Counted from the first letter of the stretch, positions 17,644 through 27,770 are shown. The stretch: 64,000 bases of DNA from Gloeotrichia echinulata CP02 (GCA_038087035.1 CP051187.1:496001-560000); one strand, 5' to 3'. A program made the numbers and translations. Notes: generated by a model not told the origin, from the sequence alone.

Positions 17644-18564
17644 ATGACAAATTTACAGGAACGCGGCTATCTTTTAACCGAGCAGGTAAATCCTAATAGT
17701 CTCAATTTAGACCAGCTTACTGCGTTGGAATTCGTAGAATTATTTAATAGCGAAGACCAAAAGGCAGTGGCGGCGGTAGCAGCGGCTAAAGTTCAGTTGG
17801 CAAAGGCAATTGATTATACAGCAGAAAAATTAGGTCACGGTGGACGCCTATTTTATGTGGGTGCGGGGACGAGTGGCAGATTAGGGGTATTAGATGCTGC
17901 TGAGTGTCCACCTACCTTTTGTACACCGCCAGAGTTGGTACAGGGGATTATTGCTGGTGGTGCTGGCGCACTGGTACGCAGTTCTGAGGATTTAGAAGAC
18001 CGTGCCCAAGATGGGGAGGCGGCGATCGCCCAAAGACATATTACGCAATTAGATGTGGTAGTCGGCATTACCGCTGGTGGTACAACACCTTTTGTCCACG
18101 GCGCCCTCAACGCCGCTCGTCAACGGGGTGCCATCACTATTTTTATTGCTTGTGTACCGAGTGAACAGGTGAGCTTTGATGCTGATGTAGACATCCGCCT
18201 ATTGACTGGACCTGAGGTGTTAGCTGGTTCCACTCGCCTCAAAGCTGGTACAGCCACTAAGCTAGCGTTAAATATCCTTTCCACTGGGGTGATGGTGAAG
18301 CTAGGTAAAGTTTACGGCAATCGCATGGTGGATGTTGCAGTCACAAACCAAAAGTTACGCGATCGCGCTTTACGAATTTTGCAAGACCTCACAGGCTTGA
18401 ATCGAGAAACTGCTAGCGGATTGTTAGATCGTAGCGGTAAATGGGTCAAGTTAGCCCTATTAATGCACTGGACTGGTTTGGAAAAAGCTGCAGGCGATCA
18501 GCTTTTATCAGAACATAAAGGTGATCTTAGGGCTGCTGTTGCTAGTCACAATCGGGACAAGTGA
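17644..18564 (+). CDS. murQ: N-acetylmuramic acid 6-phosphate etherase
   Basis: 306 aa, cytosolic. Cleaves the lactyl ether of MurNAc-6-phosphate to give GlcNAc-6-phosphate and D-lactate during cell-wall recycling. SIS-type sugar isomerase fold: FYVGAGTSGRLGVLDAAE (about residues 70-87), with the catalytic Glu in DAAECPPTF, then GITAGGTTPFVHGAL and GPEVLAGSTRLKAGTATKL. Length is normal. The start codon and second codon (ATGACA) come from the heptamer array. PBP2 and VanY genes elsewhere in the window also act on the cell wall but are not linked. Confidence 0.95.
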   Translation: MTNLQERGYLLTEQVNPNSLNLDQLTALEFVELFNSEDQKAVAAVAAAKVQLAKAIDYTAEKLGHGGRLFYVGAGTSGRLGVLDAAECPPTFCTPPELVQGIIAGGAGALVRSSEDLEDRAQDGEAAIAQRHITQLDVVVGITAGGTTPFVHGALNAARQRGAITIFIACVPSEQVSFDADVDIRLLTGPEVLAGSTRLKAGTATKLALNILSTGVMVKLGKVYGNRMVDVAVTNQKLRDRALRILQDLTGLNRETASGLLDRSGKWVKLALLMHWTGLEKAAGDQLLSEHKGDLRAAVASHNRDK

Positions 18565-18925
18565 TTCATAAAATCTCTTTTTTCTTTCTGCGCTTTCTGT
18601 GTCTGGGCGACTAAGAAGTAATTAATATAACTACAGAGGCGCAGATAACACAGAGGTAAGCTGCGCCGTTTCTAGATTAATAGCAGTTAATTATTGTACC
18701 TCACTCGTACGCAAATGCGGATATTTTCCGAGCAATGTTCCGGATTTATACTGTTTGATTTGTATACTTAAATAGTACAAGCGGATTGCACGATGGAGTG
18801 ATGAATATTTAAAACTTTTTAGACAGCATTGTGGATAAAATAAGCAATGCAAAAATATTGACCAGTGCATAAATAATTTGAATTTGGGTTGAGAAATAGC
18901 TGACAGATTAAATAAGGGAAATAAT
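18565..18925. other. Gap between murQ and the taxis locus
   Basis: 361 bp, AT-rich, no reading frame and no strong hairpin. It probably holds the promoter of the taxis operon; GGGAA lies eight bases before the next ATG. Nothing else is seen. Confidence 0.5.
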
Positions 18926-20092
18926 ATGAGTTATCCGCCAATAATAATTGGGCATGAAAATCAGCTTATATATGAGTTGAAAAAATGTAGTCATGACCAA
19001 TACAATGGACGATTTAACATTAAAAGTTCCACAGGACAACAATGGAATTTCTATTATCAGATGGGCAAAATAGTTTGGGCGACAGGAGGGAATCATCCCT
19101 TTCGCCGCTGGCGTAGACAGATGGCTGAAAATTGTCCACAAATTGATGTTGAGAAACTTCTGTTTCCTGACAAATATGTATTGACAGAATATGGGGATTA
19201 TCTTTTACTAGAAATATTGTATAAAAAACAAAAAATTAAACTTGAACAAATTCACGTAATTTTAGAAAGCACGATAGCAGAATTATTATTTGATATAAAA
19301 ATACACCAACATTTTGCCACTGTTAGTTGCTATCGTCATCCACAAATTATTTCAGAAACACCAATCAGCTTGATTAACGCAGATATTTGTACAAAGTATA
19401 TACTAGAGCCGTGGAAGAGTTGGTCAAAAGCTGGTTTAGCCAATTTTTATCCTGATTTAGCACCTGTTCTGAAAGAACCAGAACAACTTCAGCAGATAGT
19501 AAGTCTATCTGCTTACAAAAATTTTGTCAAATTCATGAATGGCAAATACACACTGCGGGATTTAGCAGTGAAAATGAAGCAGAATTTGTTGTCAGTTACC
19601 CGTTCGTTGCAGCCCTATATCTCCAAAGGAATTATAGAATTAGTAGAAGTACCTGACTTGCCTTTAGCAGTAACGAAAGTTAAAACAAACTTGACAACCA
19701 CACGATCAAATCATCCGCATCCTCCATTAGTAGCCTGTGTGGATGATAGTCTTCAAATGTGTGAAATTCTAGGGAGGATTATGGTTGGAAATGGATTAAG
19801 ATTTATCAAGGTTCAAGATTCAGTGCAAGCTTTACCAACTCTGATTCAAAATCAACCAGACCTGATTTTCTTGGATTTGATTATGCCTGTTACGAATGGT
19901 TACGAAATCTGTGGTCAGTTACGGCGAATTTCTGCCTTCACCGAGACACCCGTGATTATTTTAACAGGTAGTGATGGTATGTTTGATAGAGTTCGTTCTA
20001 AAGTATTTGGAGCTACGGATTTTCTCACTAAACCTGTAGTGGTAGATCAGGTAATGGCGGTACTGCAAAAGTATTTACCAAGCCAATGTTAG
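18926..20092 (+). CDS. PatA-type response regulator (DUF4388 + receiver), copy 1
   Basis: 388 aa. N-terminal PATAN/DUF4388 domain (about residues 1-130; YQMGKIVWATGGNHPFRRW), a middle region (about 170-250, KYTLRDLAVKMKQ), and a C-terminal receiver domain (about 268-388) with ACVDDS, the phospho-acceptor in FLDLIMP, Thr in ILTGSD and Lys in FLTKPV. Such proteins are the first gene of cyanobacterial pili-dependent taxis operons (PixG, PtxA and PatA types). A paralogue follows at 21064, so this gene is one half of a tandem duplication separated by about 970 bp of repeats. Confidence 0.88.
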   Translation: MSYPPIIIGHENQLIYELKKCSHDQYNGRFNIKSSTGQQWNFYYQMGKIVWATGGNHPFRRWRRQMAENCPQIDVEKLLFPDKYVLTEYGDYLLLEILYKKQKIKLEQIHVILESTIAELLFDIKIHQHFATVSCYRHPQIISETPISLINADICTKYILEPWKSWSKAGLANFYPDLAPVLKEPEQLQQIVSLSAYKNFVKFMNGKYTLRDLAVKMKQNLLSVTRSLQPYISKGIIELVEVPDLPLAVTKVKTNLTTTRSNHPHPPLVACVDDSLQMCEILGRIMVGNGLRFIKVQDSVQALPTLIQNQPDLIFLDLIMPVTNGYEICGQLRRISAFTETPVIILTGSDGMFDRVRSKVFGATDFLTKPVVVDQVMAVLQKYLPSQC

Positions 20093-21063
20093 ATACTTCT
20101 CGTAGATAAGTATCTAACATTGTTTACCCCTTGTGGTCGGGGTCAATCCAAAACTTGTACTGAGCGAAGTCGAAGTATCCAAAACTTGTACTGAGCGAAG
20201 TCGAAGTATCCAAAATCGGTTGACCTATTCCATCAACATTAGGACTTAGGCATTGACAAAAAACACAAAACATGCATTGCGGAAAAACGGTATCTGTGGT
20301 AGTAGTCTGTCAATTTTGTTTTGAGGGATTTTTGGTAGTGTGAGCGTCTCGCTCACGCGGGCAAGATGCCCGCACTACAGTCCATCATTTTTATCTTGAC
20401 AGAGTAGTAGGGGTTTAGCAATGCTAAACCCCTACAACGGGGGTCCGTTTACTAAATCGCTATATAACTGGTTTAAATTGATTTAAAAGGAATATTGTAA
20501 ATAAGTCTGTGGAAATAAACCAAACTATATTACGAAACGTAAACATGCCTGAAATCCTGACCAATGACCAATGACGACCAAAGCCTGTAATGTTTATTTG
20601 CACCGACCTACTTAATTTCCTCAAAAATATACAATTAAATCAAAACTTACAATAAGTATAATATAAAATTTAGAAAAACTGATTTTTTTGCAGACAATAA
20701 TCAGAATTTACACGGTTATAATTCAGAGTGAAAGTTAGTAATATAATATATTACTACTCTATACATCAGAATCTTGAATTATATAAAACTAATTTGAGTG
20801 GTTCGATATTAGCAATAATTTAGAATTTTCTGATGGAGAAGTATACTCTAAATAGCTCCTGTAGTGACACTGCTTTTGCCCTCTATTTCCTCTGTTATTT
20901 TCAGTCTTGACTTAGTAGTGCTAGTTCCTAAGTAAGACGAAATAAATGAAAGTTATCCGAATTGAGTTGCCAAATATAAGTGCAACTTTTGAGATACTTG
21001 GTGACAAATGAATGGATATTGTAAGTTTTGAAAGGGCTGGCATGTTAATAAAAGGAATATAGT
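20093..21063. repeat. Repeat-rich gap between the two PatA-type genes
   Basis: 971 bp without a gene. It holds a 31-bp tandem direct repeat (20147-20177 and 20178-20208, core AACTTGTACTGAGCGAAG), adjacent hairpins GTGAGCG-TCT-CGCTCAC (20340-20356) and GCGGGCA/TGCCCGC (20357-20373), and the palindromic element GTAGGGGTTTAGC/GCTAAACCCCTAC (20407-20435). The repeat word CTTGTACTGAGCG also occurs inverted near 8080 and 8217. The last 400 bp are AT-rich and may carry a promoter for the second gene. Confidence 0.8.
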
Positions 21064-22278
21064 ATGAACCACCAAGAACTGATAGTATCAACTATTTTAG
21101 TAAACGAATTTAAGACTTGTAACCAACTGCAATATAATGGACAGTTAAATATTAGTAGTATAAAGGGAAATCATTGGACGTTATATTATCGGTTGGGACG
21201 AATAGTTTGGGCGACTGGGGGAAATCATCCCTTTCGTCGCTGGCGTAGACAGATAGCACAAAATTGCCCCCAGATAGAGCTTGATAAGATCCGGTTTCGC
21301 CCTGAAGACATATCATTAGATTACTGGGATTATCGTCTATTAGAAATTTTTTATAAAAGACAGAAAATTCAACGGGAACAAATCTACACTATTGTAGAAA
21401 ATACGATAGCAGAACTGTTTTTTGATATAGCGCAGGAGGCAGATTTTGCTTCTATAAGTTGCGAACGCAATTCAGAAGTAATCTTAGAAGCACCAATGAG
21501 TTTCACCAGTGCAGATCTTTGCAGAAAGCAGATGCAAGAGTCATGGAAGGTTTGGTCAGAAGCTGGTTTGGCAAATTTTTCTCCTAATTTTGCACCAGTT
21601 TTACGAAGACCAGAACAACTCCAGAATCTGGTAAGTCCATCTGTGTACAATAACTTTGTGAAGTTGACTAATGGTAAATATACACTGCGGGATTTAGCTG
21701 TAAAAATGAACCAGAGTTTGCTATTAGTTTCTCGTTCGTTACTTCCCTATATTCTCAAAGGAATTATTGAACTGGTGGAAATACCTGACTTACCTTTAGC
21801 TATCATTGAAGTCAAAAATGACTCTACCATCATACAGCCAAAGAAGCCGAGTACTCCATTGGTTGCCTGTATAGATGATAGCCCTCAGGTTTGTCAAATG
21901 TTAGAAGAAATCCTCACTGCACATGGACTGAAGTTTCTGAAGATTCAAGATGCTGTGCAAGCATTACCGATGTTAATACAATATAAGCCTGATATGATTT
22001 TTTTGGATTTGATTATGCCCATAGCCAGTGGTTATGAAATCTGCACTCAATTGCGACGAATTTCTGCCTTCACCAATACACCCGTGATTATCTTAACAGC
22101 CCATGATAGTCTTTTAGATAGAGTCCGGGCTAAAGTAGTAGGCTCTACCGATTTTCTGGCTAAACCTATAGTGGCTGATAAGGTAATAGCTATAGTCCGT
22201 AAGTATTTACCTGTACAGGCTCCATCAAAAGTCAAAAGAGTATCTCATACTATCTCTAATTTAGAGGTTTTTCCTTAG
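21064..22278 (+). CDS. PatA-type response regulator (DUF4388 + receiver), copy 2
   Basis: 404 aa, paralogue of the gene at 18926. Shared blocks include RIVWATGGNHPFRRWRRQI, GKYTLRDLAVKMNQ and a receiver with ACIDDS, FLDLIMP, ILTAHD and FLAKPI. The C-terminus is about 16 residues longer (ends SHTISNLEVFP). Expected to act as output regulator of the taxis pathway encoded downstream, being phosphorylated by the CheA-like kinase. Preceded by AAAAGGAATATAGT, a good ribosome binding site. The two copies have diverged enough to suggest separate roles, but that is inference. Confidence 0.88.
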   Translation: MNHQELIVSTILVNEFKTCNQLQYNGQLNISSIKGNHWTLYYRLGRIVWATGGNHPFRRWRRQIAQNCPQIELDKIRFRPEDISLDYWDYRLLEIFYKRQKIQREQIYTIVENTIAELFFDIAQEADFASISCERNSEVILEAPMSFTSADLCRKQMQESWKVWSEAGLANFSPNFAPVLRRPEQLQNLVSPSVYNNFVKLTNGKYTLRDLAVKMNQSLLLVSRSLLPYILKGIIELVEIPDLPLAIIEVKNDSTIIQPKKPSTPLVACIDDSPQVCQMLEEILTAHGLKFLKIQDAVQALPMLIQYKPDMIFLDLIMPIASGYEICTQLRRISAFTNTPVIILTAHDSLLDRVRAKVVGSTDFLAKPIVADKVIAIVRKYLPVQAPSKVKRVSHTISNLEVFP

Positions 22279-22507
22279 ATTAATTAAGTGTATGGAAATA
22301 AACATGACTATACTTTCAATACTTACTGACTATCGAAAATTGGGTAGATAAATTTTGTGTATTTTTTGCTGATATTCCGTACTTTCTCTGAGGCTTATAT
22401 CCAGAGAATACTGCAAACTTATAAAATAAGAAAAAATGCATTTATCTAATTTGATGACGCAGTTTTCTATTGCTTAAGTTCTGCTCACATTTTAACAGGT
22501 AATTGTC

Positions 22508-22873
22508 ATGAACACTGTTTTAATTGTTGAAGATGGCTTGACAGATATGGAAATCCTCAGCCGTTACTTGCAACAAGCCGGCTATTCTGTGATTAGCGCT
22601 AAAACTAGTGAAGAGGCACAAGATAAACTCGATAAAACTCAACCTGATGTAATCTTTCTCGACGTAATTTTACCAGGAAAAAGTGGCTTTGAAATTTGTC
22701 GAGAACTCAAAAATAACCCCAAAACTAGTAAAATACCTGTAGTATTTTGTTCGACAAAAGATAGTGATGTAGATAAGATTTGGGGCAATATGTTGGGAGG
22801 CGAAGGATATCTATCTAAACCAATTGATAGAGAAGAATTAGTAAGCACTCTCAAGCGATTAATGAAGAATTAA
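22508..22873 (+). CDS. CheY-like receiver protein (PilH/PixH type)
   Basis: 121 aa, one receiver domain. Acidic pocket VEDG (residues 7-10), phospho-acceptor Asp52 in FLDVILPG, Ser/Thr in VFCSTKDSD and Lys in YLSKPID. Cytosolic. Second functional position of a taxis operon in the order regulator, CheY, CheW, receptor, CheA. The receptor end would receive signals through the CheW protein that follows 110 bp downstream. Confidence 0.9.
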   Translation: MNTVLIVEDGLTDMEILSRYLQQAGYSVISAKTSEEAQDKLDKTQPDVIFLDVILPGKSGFEICRELKNNPKTSKIPVVFCSTKDSDVDKIWGNMLGGEGYLSKPIDREELVSTLKRLMKN

Positions 22874-22878
22874 TCGAT

Positions 22879-22982
22879 TATTAATGACAAATAAAAAATG
22901 ATGACCATAAGCAGTAAGCTTCAATAGACGACCTACTTAATAATGACCAAAAATCAATAATCTACTGCAGGTAGAAATAACA
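22879..22982. repeat. Short gap with a dispersed 22-bp word
   Basis: CAGTAAGCTTCAATAGACGACC at 22912-22933 is identical to 3398-3419; both copies are followed by (C/G)ACTTAAT-like sequence. A diverged third copy may lie near 20570-20606. Confidence 0.6.
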
Positions 22983-23456
22983 GTGGAGACGAAAGAAAAA
23001 TTTTTAAGCTTTAATTTGGGAGGAAATGATACAGCTGTAATTTCATTACGGCACATCACAGAAGTTGTGCAAGTATCATTATCTGATATATGTGGTGTTC
23101 CTCAGTTACCCAATTGTGTCTTGGGTATCTATAACTGGCGTGGTGAGATGCTTTGGTTAGTTGATTTAGAGGAAATGCTAGGTTATACACCACTATTAAA
23201 AGATTCAAATACTCTCGCGAAAATGATGGCGATAGTTCTGGAAAATGAGGGACAATATTTGGGGCTATTGGTGCGACAACTTATGGATATTGAATGGCTA
23301 GATACCAATGAAATGAAAGCCCCATATCCTGAATTATTTTATCCAGCACTTTCACCTTTTTTGGATGGATATTTTATTAAAAATTATCAGGAAATATTGT
23401 TTAATTTGAATGCTTTAAGCATTATCAAATCTTCAATGTGGGACATTCATAATTGA
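22983..23456 (+). CDS. CheW-like coupling protein
   Basis: 157 aa, single CheW domain: FLSFNLGGNDTAVISLRHI at the front, then PQLPNCVLGIYNWRGEMLWLVDLEEML (quoted in part; the NWRGEMLWLVDL core is the signature). CheW proteins link methyl-accepting receptors to the CheA kinase. The start is a GTG at 22983 with GTAG/AACA upstream, a weak site. Middle gene of the taxis cluster. Confidence 0.88.
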   Translation: METKEKFLSFNLGGNDTAVISLRHITEVVQVSLSDICGVPQLPNCVLGIYNWRGEMLWLVDLEEMLGYTPLLKDSNTLAKMMAIVLENEGQYLGLLVRQLMDIEWLDTNEMKAPYPELFYPALSPFLDGYFIKNYQEILFNLNALSIIKSSMWDIHN

Positions 23457-23613
23457 TGGATTAGCGCAGAATAATAAGACCCAACCCCTAGACCCAGACC
23501 GCAAGCGAGGAGGGGGATAAGAGGATTTTTATTTTCTGGTGTGTGATTGATTAGATCAAGTCTAGTTTAAAAATATCACATTAATAGTAATAACAGTTTT
23601 TGAGGTTAATAAA

Positions 23614-26600
23614 ATGTCGATATCATATAATAATAGCAAAAAAAAAGAAAATAATATAACAGAGATAGAACACATAGAAAATCAAAATGGCAGCATTAAT
23701 ATAGCAATTATTGCCAGAGATGAACTATCGACATTAAATGCAATTGCTGAGGAATTTAAAGCTTGGCGTGAGAAATTACAAGGTATTGTAAATCAGATGC
23801 GTGAAGCGTCAGATATTGATACTCTGTTCAAAGTCACAGTAGCACAAATTAGAGAGAAAACTACCTGCGATCGCGCCTTAATTTATCGCTTCACTACTGA
23901 GGAGTCAGGTACTGTTTTAGCTGAATCAAAAACACTAGGTTGGACACCAGCTTTAAGCGAAAATCTACCGGGGATTATTTTTGGCTTATATACTGCTAAA
24001 GACTATGTAGAACCTATAGCGATTGACGATATTAAGCAGGTAGAACTCACACCTTATCAACAACAACTATTGGAAAAATTTCAAATCAAAGCCAGTTTGA
24101 ATCTCCCGATTTTTGTAGAGGGTAAAGTCTGGGGTTTACTGATAGTAAATAATTGTGCGTCAATGCGACAGTGGCAAGAGGGAGAAATTACCTTACTATC
24201 GCAAATTAGCACAGAACTGACCTACAGATTGCAAAGTTTAGAATTTCAACGAGAACTGGAACAACAGACACTGATCAAAAAATCAGTCACCAAAGTTATT
24301 AGCAAGATTATTCAGCTACCAGATGTCGATAAAATCTTTCAAATCATTACTGGTGAAGTCCGCCAATTACTCAAGTGCGATCGCGTGGCTATTTATCGCT
24401 TCCAACCTGACTGGAGTGGTAAGTTTGTAGCTGAGTCTGTGGGTAATAGTTGGGTAAAAATGGTAGGCCCTGATTTTAACACAGTTTGGCAAGATACCTA
24501 TTTACAAGAAACTCAAGGAGGACGTTACGCCAAAGGTGAATCTTTGGCGGTAAATGATATCCATCAAGCTGGTCATTCTCCATGCCATATTGAGATTTTA
24601 GAGCAGTTTGAAATGAGAGCTTATATAATTTCGCCGATATTTTTTGGGGAAAAATTATGGGGCTTATTTGCAGCTTATCAAAATTCGGGAATTCGTGAAT
24701 GGCAAACCTGGGAAGTTAACTTTTTATCTCAGATTGGCTTACAGTGTGGTGTAGCTATTTCACAGGGAGAATATTTACAGCAAGCGCGGATACAATCAGA
24801 GAACTTAATTCAAATTGCTGAACAAGAAAAAGCTTTAACAAAGATAGTTAATCGCATCCGACAAGCTTCAGATGTGGAAAGTATCTTTAAAACTACTACT
24901 GGTGAAGTCCGCCAATTACTGAAATGCGATCGCGTAGCTGTTTACCGTTTCAACCATGACTGGAGTGGGGAGTTTGTAGCTGAGTCAGTAGCTAATGGTT
25001 GGGTGAAACTCGTAGGTCCTGATAGTCAAATTATCTGGGAAGATACCTATTTGCAAGAAACTCAAGGAGGGCGGTATGCTAAAGGTGAAAATTCTGCAGT
25101 AAATGATATTTATCAAGTAGGTTTTTCTGCCTGTCACGTAGAACTTTTAGAAAAATTTGAAGCCAAAGCTTATATAATCGTTCCGATATTTTTTGGTAAA
25201 AAGTTGTGGGGCTTGTTCGCAGCTTATCAAAATTCTGCACCTCGTGAATGGCAAACCAAGGAAATTACTTTTCTCACCCAGATTGGCTTGCAATTTAGCA
25301 TAGCAAAGTCACAGGTTGAATACCTCGAACAACTCCGATTAAAATCTGATACACTAAGTCATATTGCTGAACAAGAGAAGGCATTTAGTAAGATAGTTAA
25401 CCGCATTCGTCAATCATTAAATGTTGAAGAAATATTCAAAGCAGTCACTCAAGAAATCCGGCAATTACTGCGATGTGATCGCGCCGTTATCTACCGCTTT
25501 AACTCTGATTACAGCGGAGAATTTATCGCTGAATCGGTAGGTAATGGTTGGGTAAAACTGGTAGAACCTAATCTCAAAACCCCCTGGACAGATACCCAAC
25601 TGCAAGAGTGTTCTCAATTGGGTAAATATGCCAAAGGTGAAGGCTTTTTTGCTAATGACATTTATCATGTTGGACATTCACCATGCCACATTGAAGCATT
25701 AGAGCGATTTGAAGTTAAAGCTTATATTACGGTGCCTATATTCTTGGGTGAACAATTGTGGGGATTACTAGCAGCTTATCAAAACTCAAGACCTCGTGAT
25801 TGGGAAGAATCTCAAGTTAGTTTATTAACACGCATCAGCGACCAGTTAGCATTAGGATTACAACAAACTGAATATCTGCAAAAACTCCAAATACAGTCAG
25901 CAGAACTAGCAGAAGCAGCCGCAAGAGAAAAAGCAGCTAAAGAGTTATTACAGCAAAGATGCATCCAACTTTTGATAGCTGTCAGACCGGCTTTAAACGG
26001 CGATTTAACAGTACGTGCGCCAATCACAGAAGACGAAATTGGCACCATCGCCGACGCCTACAATAATACTTTGCAAGCACTCCGACAAATAGTCATCCAA
26101 GTACAGTCTGCAGCCGAACAAGTAGCGCAAACATCTACTAACAGTAATGCTTCACTACAGGGATTGACAGATATTGCAAAACAACAATCTGCAGAAATTA
26201 GCACCGCTTTAAGCGAAATTCAACAGATGGTTGACTCCACTCAAGCTGTGGTGGCTAATACGGAATTGGCGCGAGTAGCAGTTCAGCAAGCCAACCAAAC
26301 TGTAGAGTCTGGTGACGCAGCAATGAACCTGACAGTCAAAGCCATCCAAGGGATTAGGGAAACCGTAGCTCAAACCAGCAAAAAGATTAAACGCCTCAGT
26401 GAATCCTCGCAAAAAATCTCCAAAGTGGTGAATTTGATTAGTAATTTTGCTACACAAACAAACGTCTTGGCTTTGAACGCAGCCATTGAAGCCACCCGCG
26501 CCGGCGAATATGGTAAAGGCTTTGCAGTTGTAGCTGATGAAGTTCGTTCTTTATCACGCCAATCAGCAGCAGCGACAATCGAAATTGAAAAATTAGTTCA

Positions 26601-26934
26601 GGAAATTCAAGCAGAAACTGGCGAAGTTGCAGTAGCGATGGAAACAGGAATTCAACAGGTAGTAGAAGGGACAAATCTGGTCAGTGACGCTAGACAAAAT
26701 TTGAACGAAATTGTTACCGCCACAGCCGAAATTAGTCAGTTACTCCAGCAAATTACCGCAGCAACTCATAAACAAATGACGCAATCTGTAACAGTAACCT
26801 CAACCATGAAAAATGTGGCTGAAATTTCGCACAAAACTGTTAATGAATCTGATGAAATTGCTGCAGTTTTTCAACAATTATCGGAGATGGCGCAGGAGCT
26901 ATTAATAACTGCAAGTAAGTTCAGAGTTAATTAA
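23614..26934 (+). CDS. Methyl-accepting taxis receptor with four GAF domains (cyanobacteriochrome-like)
   Basis: 1106 aa. Four GAF domains at about residues 50-205, 225-390, 405-570 and 585-750, a HAMP-like linker (about 790-845, LTVRAPITEDEIGTIADAYN) and a methyl-accepting signalling domain whose tip reads FATQTNVLALNAAIEATRAG. GAFs 2, 3 and 4 carry the chromophore Cys-His motif of cyanobacteriochromes (GHSPCHIEILEQF, FSACHVELLEKF, GHSPCHIEALERF); GAFs 2 and 3 also have DTYLQETQGGRYAKGE, as in red/green types. GAF 1 lacks the Cys. No transmembrane segment is visible, so it is probably a soluble or pole-localised light receptor for phototaxis. Confidence 0.9.
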   Translation: MSISYNNSKKKENNITEIEHIENQNGSINIAIIARDELSTLNAIAEEFKAWREKLQGIVNQMREASDIDTLFKVTVAQIREKTTCDRALIYRFTTEESGTVLAESKTLGWTPALSENLPGIIFGLYTAKDYVEPIAIDDIKQVELTPYQQQLLEKFQIKASLNLPIFVEGKVWGLLIVNNCASMRQWQEGEITLLSQISTELTYRLQSLEFQRELEQQTLIKKSVTKVISKIIQLPDVDKIFQIITGEVRQLLKCDRVAIYRFQPDWSGKFVAESVGNSWVKMVGPDFNTVWQDTYLQETQGGRYAKGESLAVNDIHQAGHSPCHIEILEQFEMRAYIISPIFFGEKLWGLFAAYQNSGIREWQTWEVNFLSQIGLQCGVAISQGEYLQQARIQSENLIQIAEQEKALTKIVNRIRQASDVESIFKTTTGEVRQLLKCDRVAVYRFNHDWSGEFVAESVANGWVKLVGPDSQIIWEDTYLQETQGGRYAKGENSAVNDIYQVGFSACHVELLEKFEAKAYIIVPIFFGKKLWGLFAAYQNSAPREWQTKEITFLTQIGLQFSIAKSQVEYLEQLRLKSDTLSHIAEQEKAFSKIVNRIRQSLNVEEIFKAVTQEIRQLLRCDRAVIYRFNSDYSGEFIAESVGNGWVKLVEPNLKTPWTDTQLQECSQLGKYAKGEGFFANDIYHVGHSPCHIEALERFEVKAYITVPIFLGEQLWGLLAAYQNSRPRDWEESQVSLLTRISDQLALGLQQTEYLQKLQIQSAELAEAAAREKAAKELLQQRCIQLLIAVRPALNGDLTVRAPITEDEIGTIADAYNNTLQALRQIVIQVQSAAEQVAQTSTNSNASLQGLTDIAKQQSAEISTALSEIQQMVDSTQAVVANTELARVAVQQANQTVESGDAAMNLTVKAIQGIRETVAQTSKKIKRLSESSQKISKVVNLISNFATQTNVLALNAAIEATRAGEYGKGFAVVADEVRSLSRQSAAATIEIEKLVQEIQAETGEVAVAMETGIQQVVEGTNLVSDARQNLNEIVTATAEISQLLQQITAATHKQMTQSVTVTSTMKNVAEISHKTVNESDEIAAVFQQLSEMAQELLITASKFRVN

Positions 26935-26936
26935 TT

Positions 26937-27764
26937 ATGACTACAGATTCAGAAATTCGCCAACAAGGCTACATTTATTTTCTCGCTGAAGCTCCAGAAT
27001 TAATCGAAATTATTGAGCAAGAACTATTTAGCTTATCGGGGAATTATAGCATTGCCAAAGTGCATAATTTAATGCGGGCAACTCATACAATTAAAGGAGG
27101 TGCGGCTAACGTTGGTTTGGAGGTAATTAAAACTGTTGCACATTATTTAGAATCTGTTTTTAAGGCTCTTTATAACCCAGATGTGGTAATTGATGCTAAA
27201 TTAGAAAGTCTGCTATTGCAAGCTTATGAATGTCTCCATTTACCACTAACTGCAGAAATTACAGGAACTCCAATTAATGATGAAGAGGTTCTTCAACAAG
27301 CAGCTTCAGTGTTTGCTAAGGTGCAAGAAAAAATGGGAGATAATTTTGATGCTGAGGCGCGAATTCCCACTTCGGAGGAATTAGGGTTTGATATTGTCCA
27401 GTCCATATTTGAAGTTGGTGTCACTCAACGCTTAGAAAATATCGCTACAGCTATTGATAATCCCCCAAATAATGCTGAATTAATCAATTTTTTACACTTG
27501 GAAATTGAGGTATTTCAAGGATTGGCACAATCTTTAAATTTACCTGGTTTTGGCGCGATCGCTCACACAATTCTTGCAGCCTTGGAAGCTAACCCGACTC
27601 AGGCGCACCATATCGCTGAAGTGGGTCTGGCTAATTTGCAAGCAGCAAAAGCAGCCGTTCTCGCAGGCGATCGCACTTCTGGTGGACAACCTTCCTTAGC
27701 TTTGCAAAAGTTAACCACAGTAGAAATAAATCAAATAAAAGGTATAATCGATGAGGAATTTTAG
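26937..27764 (+). CDS. CheA N-terminal part: histidine phosphotransfer domain
   Basis: 275 aa. N-terminal Hpt (P1) domain with the phospho-acceptor His in RATHTIKGGAANVG (about residues 44-57). After it comes a less conserved region with a second helical block (about 140-260) that looks like a further Hpt-like or linker segment (ALEANPTQAHHIAEVGLANL). It ends abruptly at TAG where intact homologues run on into the dimerisation domain. Phosphate would be accepted from the kinase core encoded downstream. Confidence 0.82.
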   Translation: MTTDSEIRQQGYIYFLAEAPELIEIIEQELFSLSGNYSIAKVHNLMRATHTIKGGAANVGLEVIKTVAHYLESVFKALYNPDVVIDAKLESLLLQAYECLHLPLTAEITGTPINDEEVLQQAASVFAKVQEKMGDNFDAEARIPTSEELGFDIVQSIFEVGVTQRLENIATAIDNPPNNAELINFLHLEIEVFQGLAQSLNLPGFGAIAHTILAALEANPTQAHHIAEVGLANLQAAKAAVLAGDRTSGGQPSLALQKLTTVEINQIKGIIDEEF

Positions 27765-27770
27765 GTTCTT

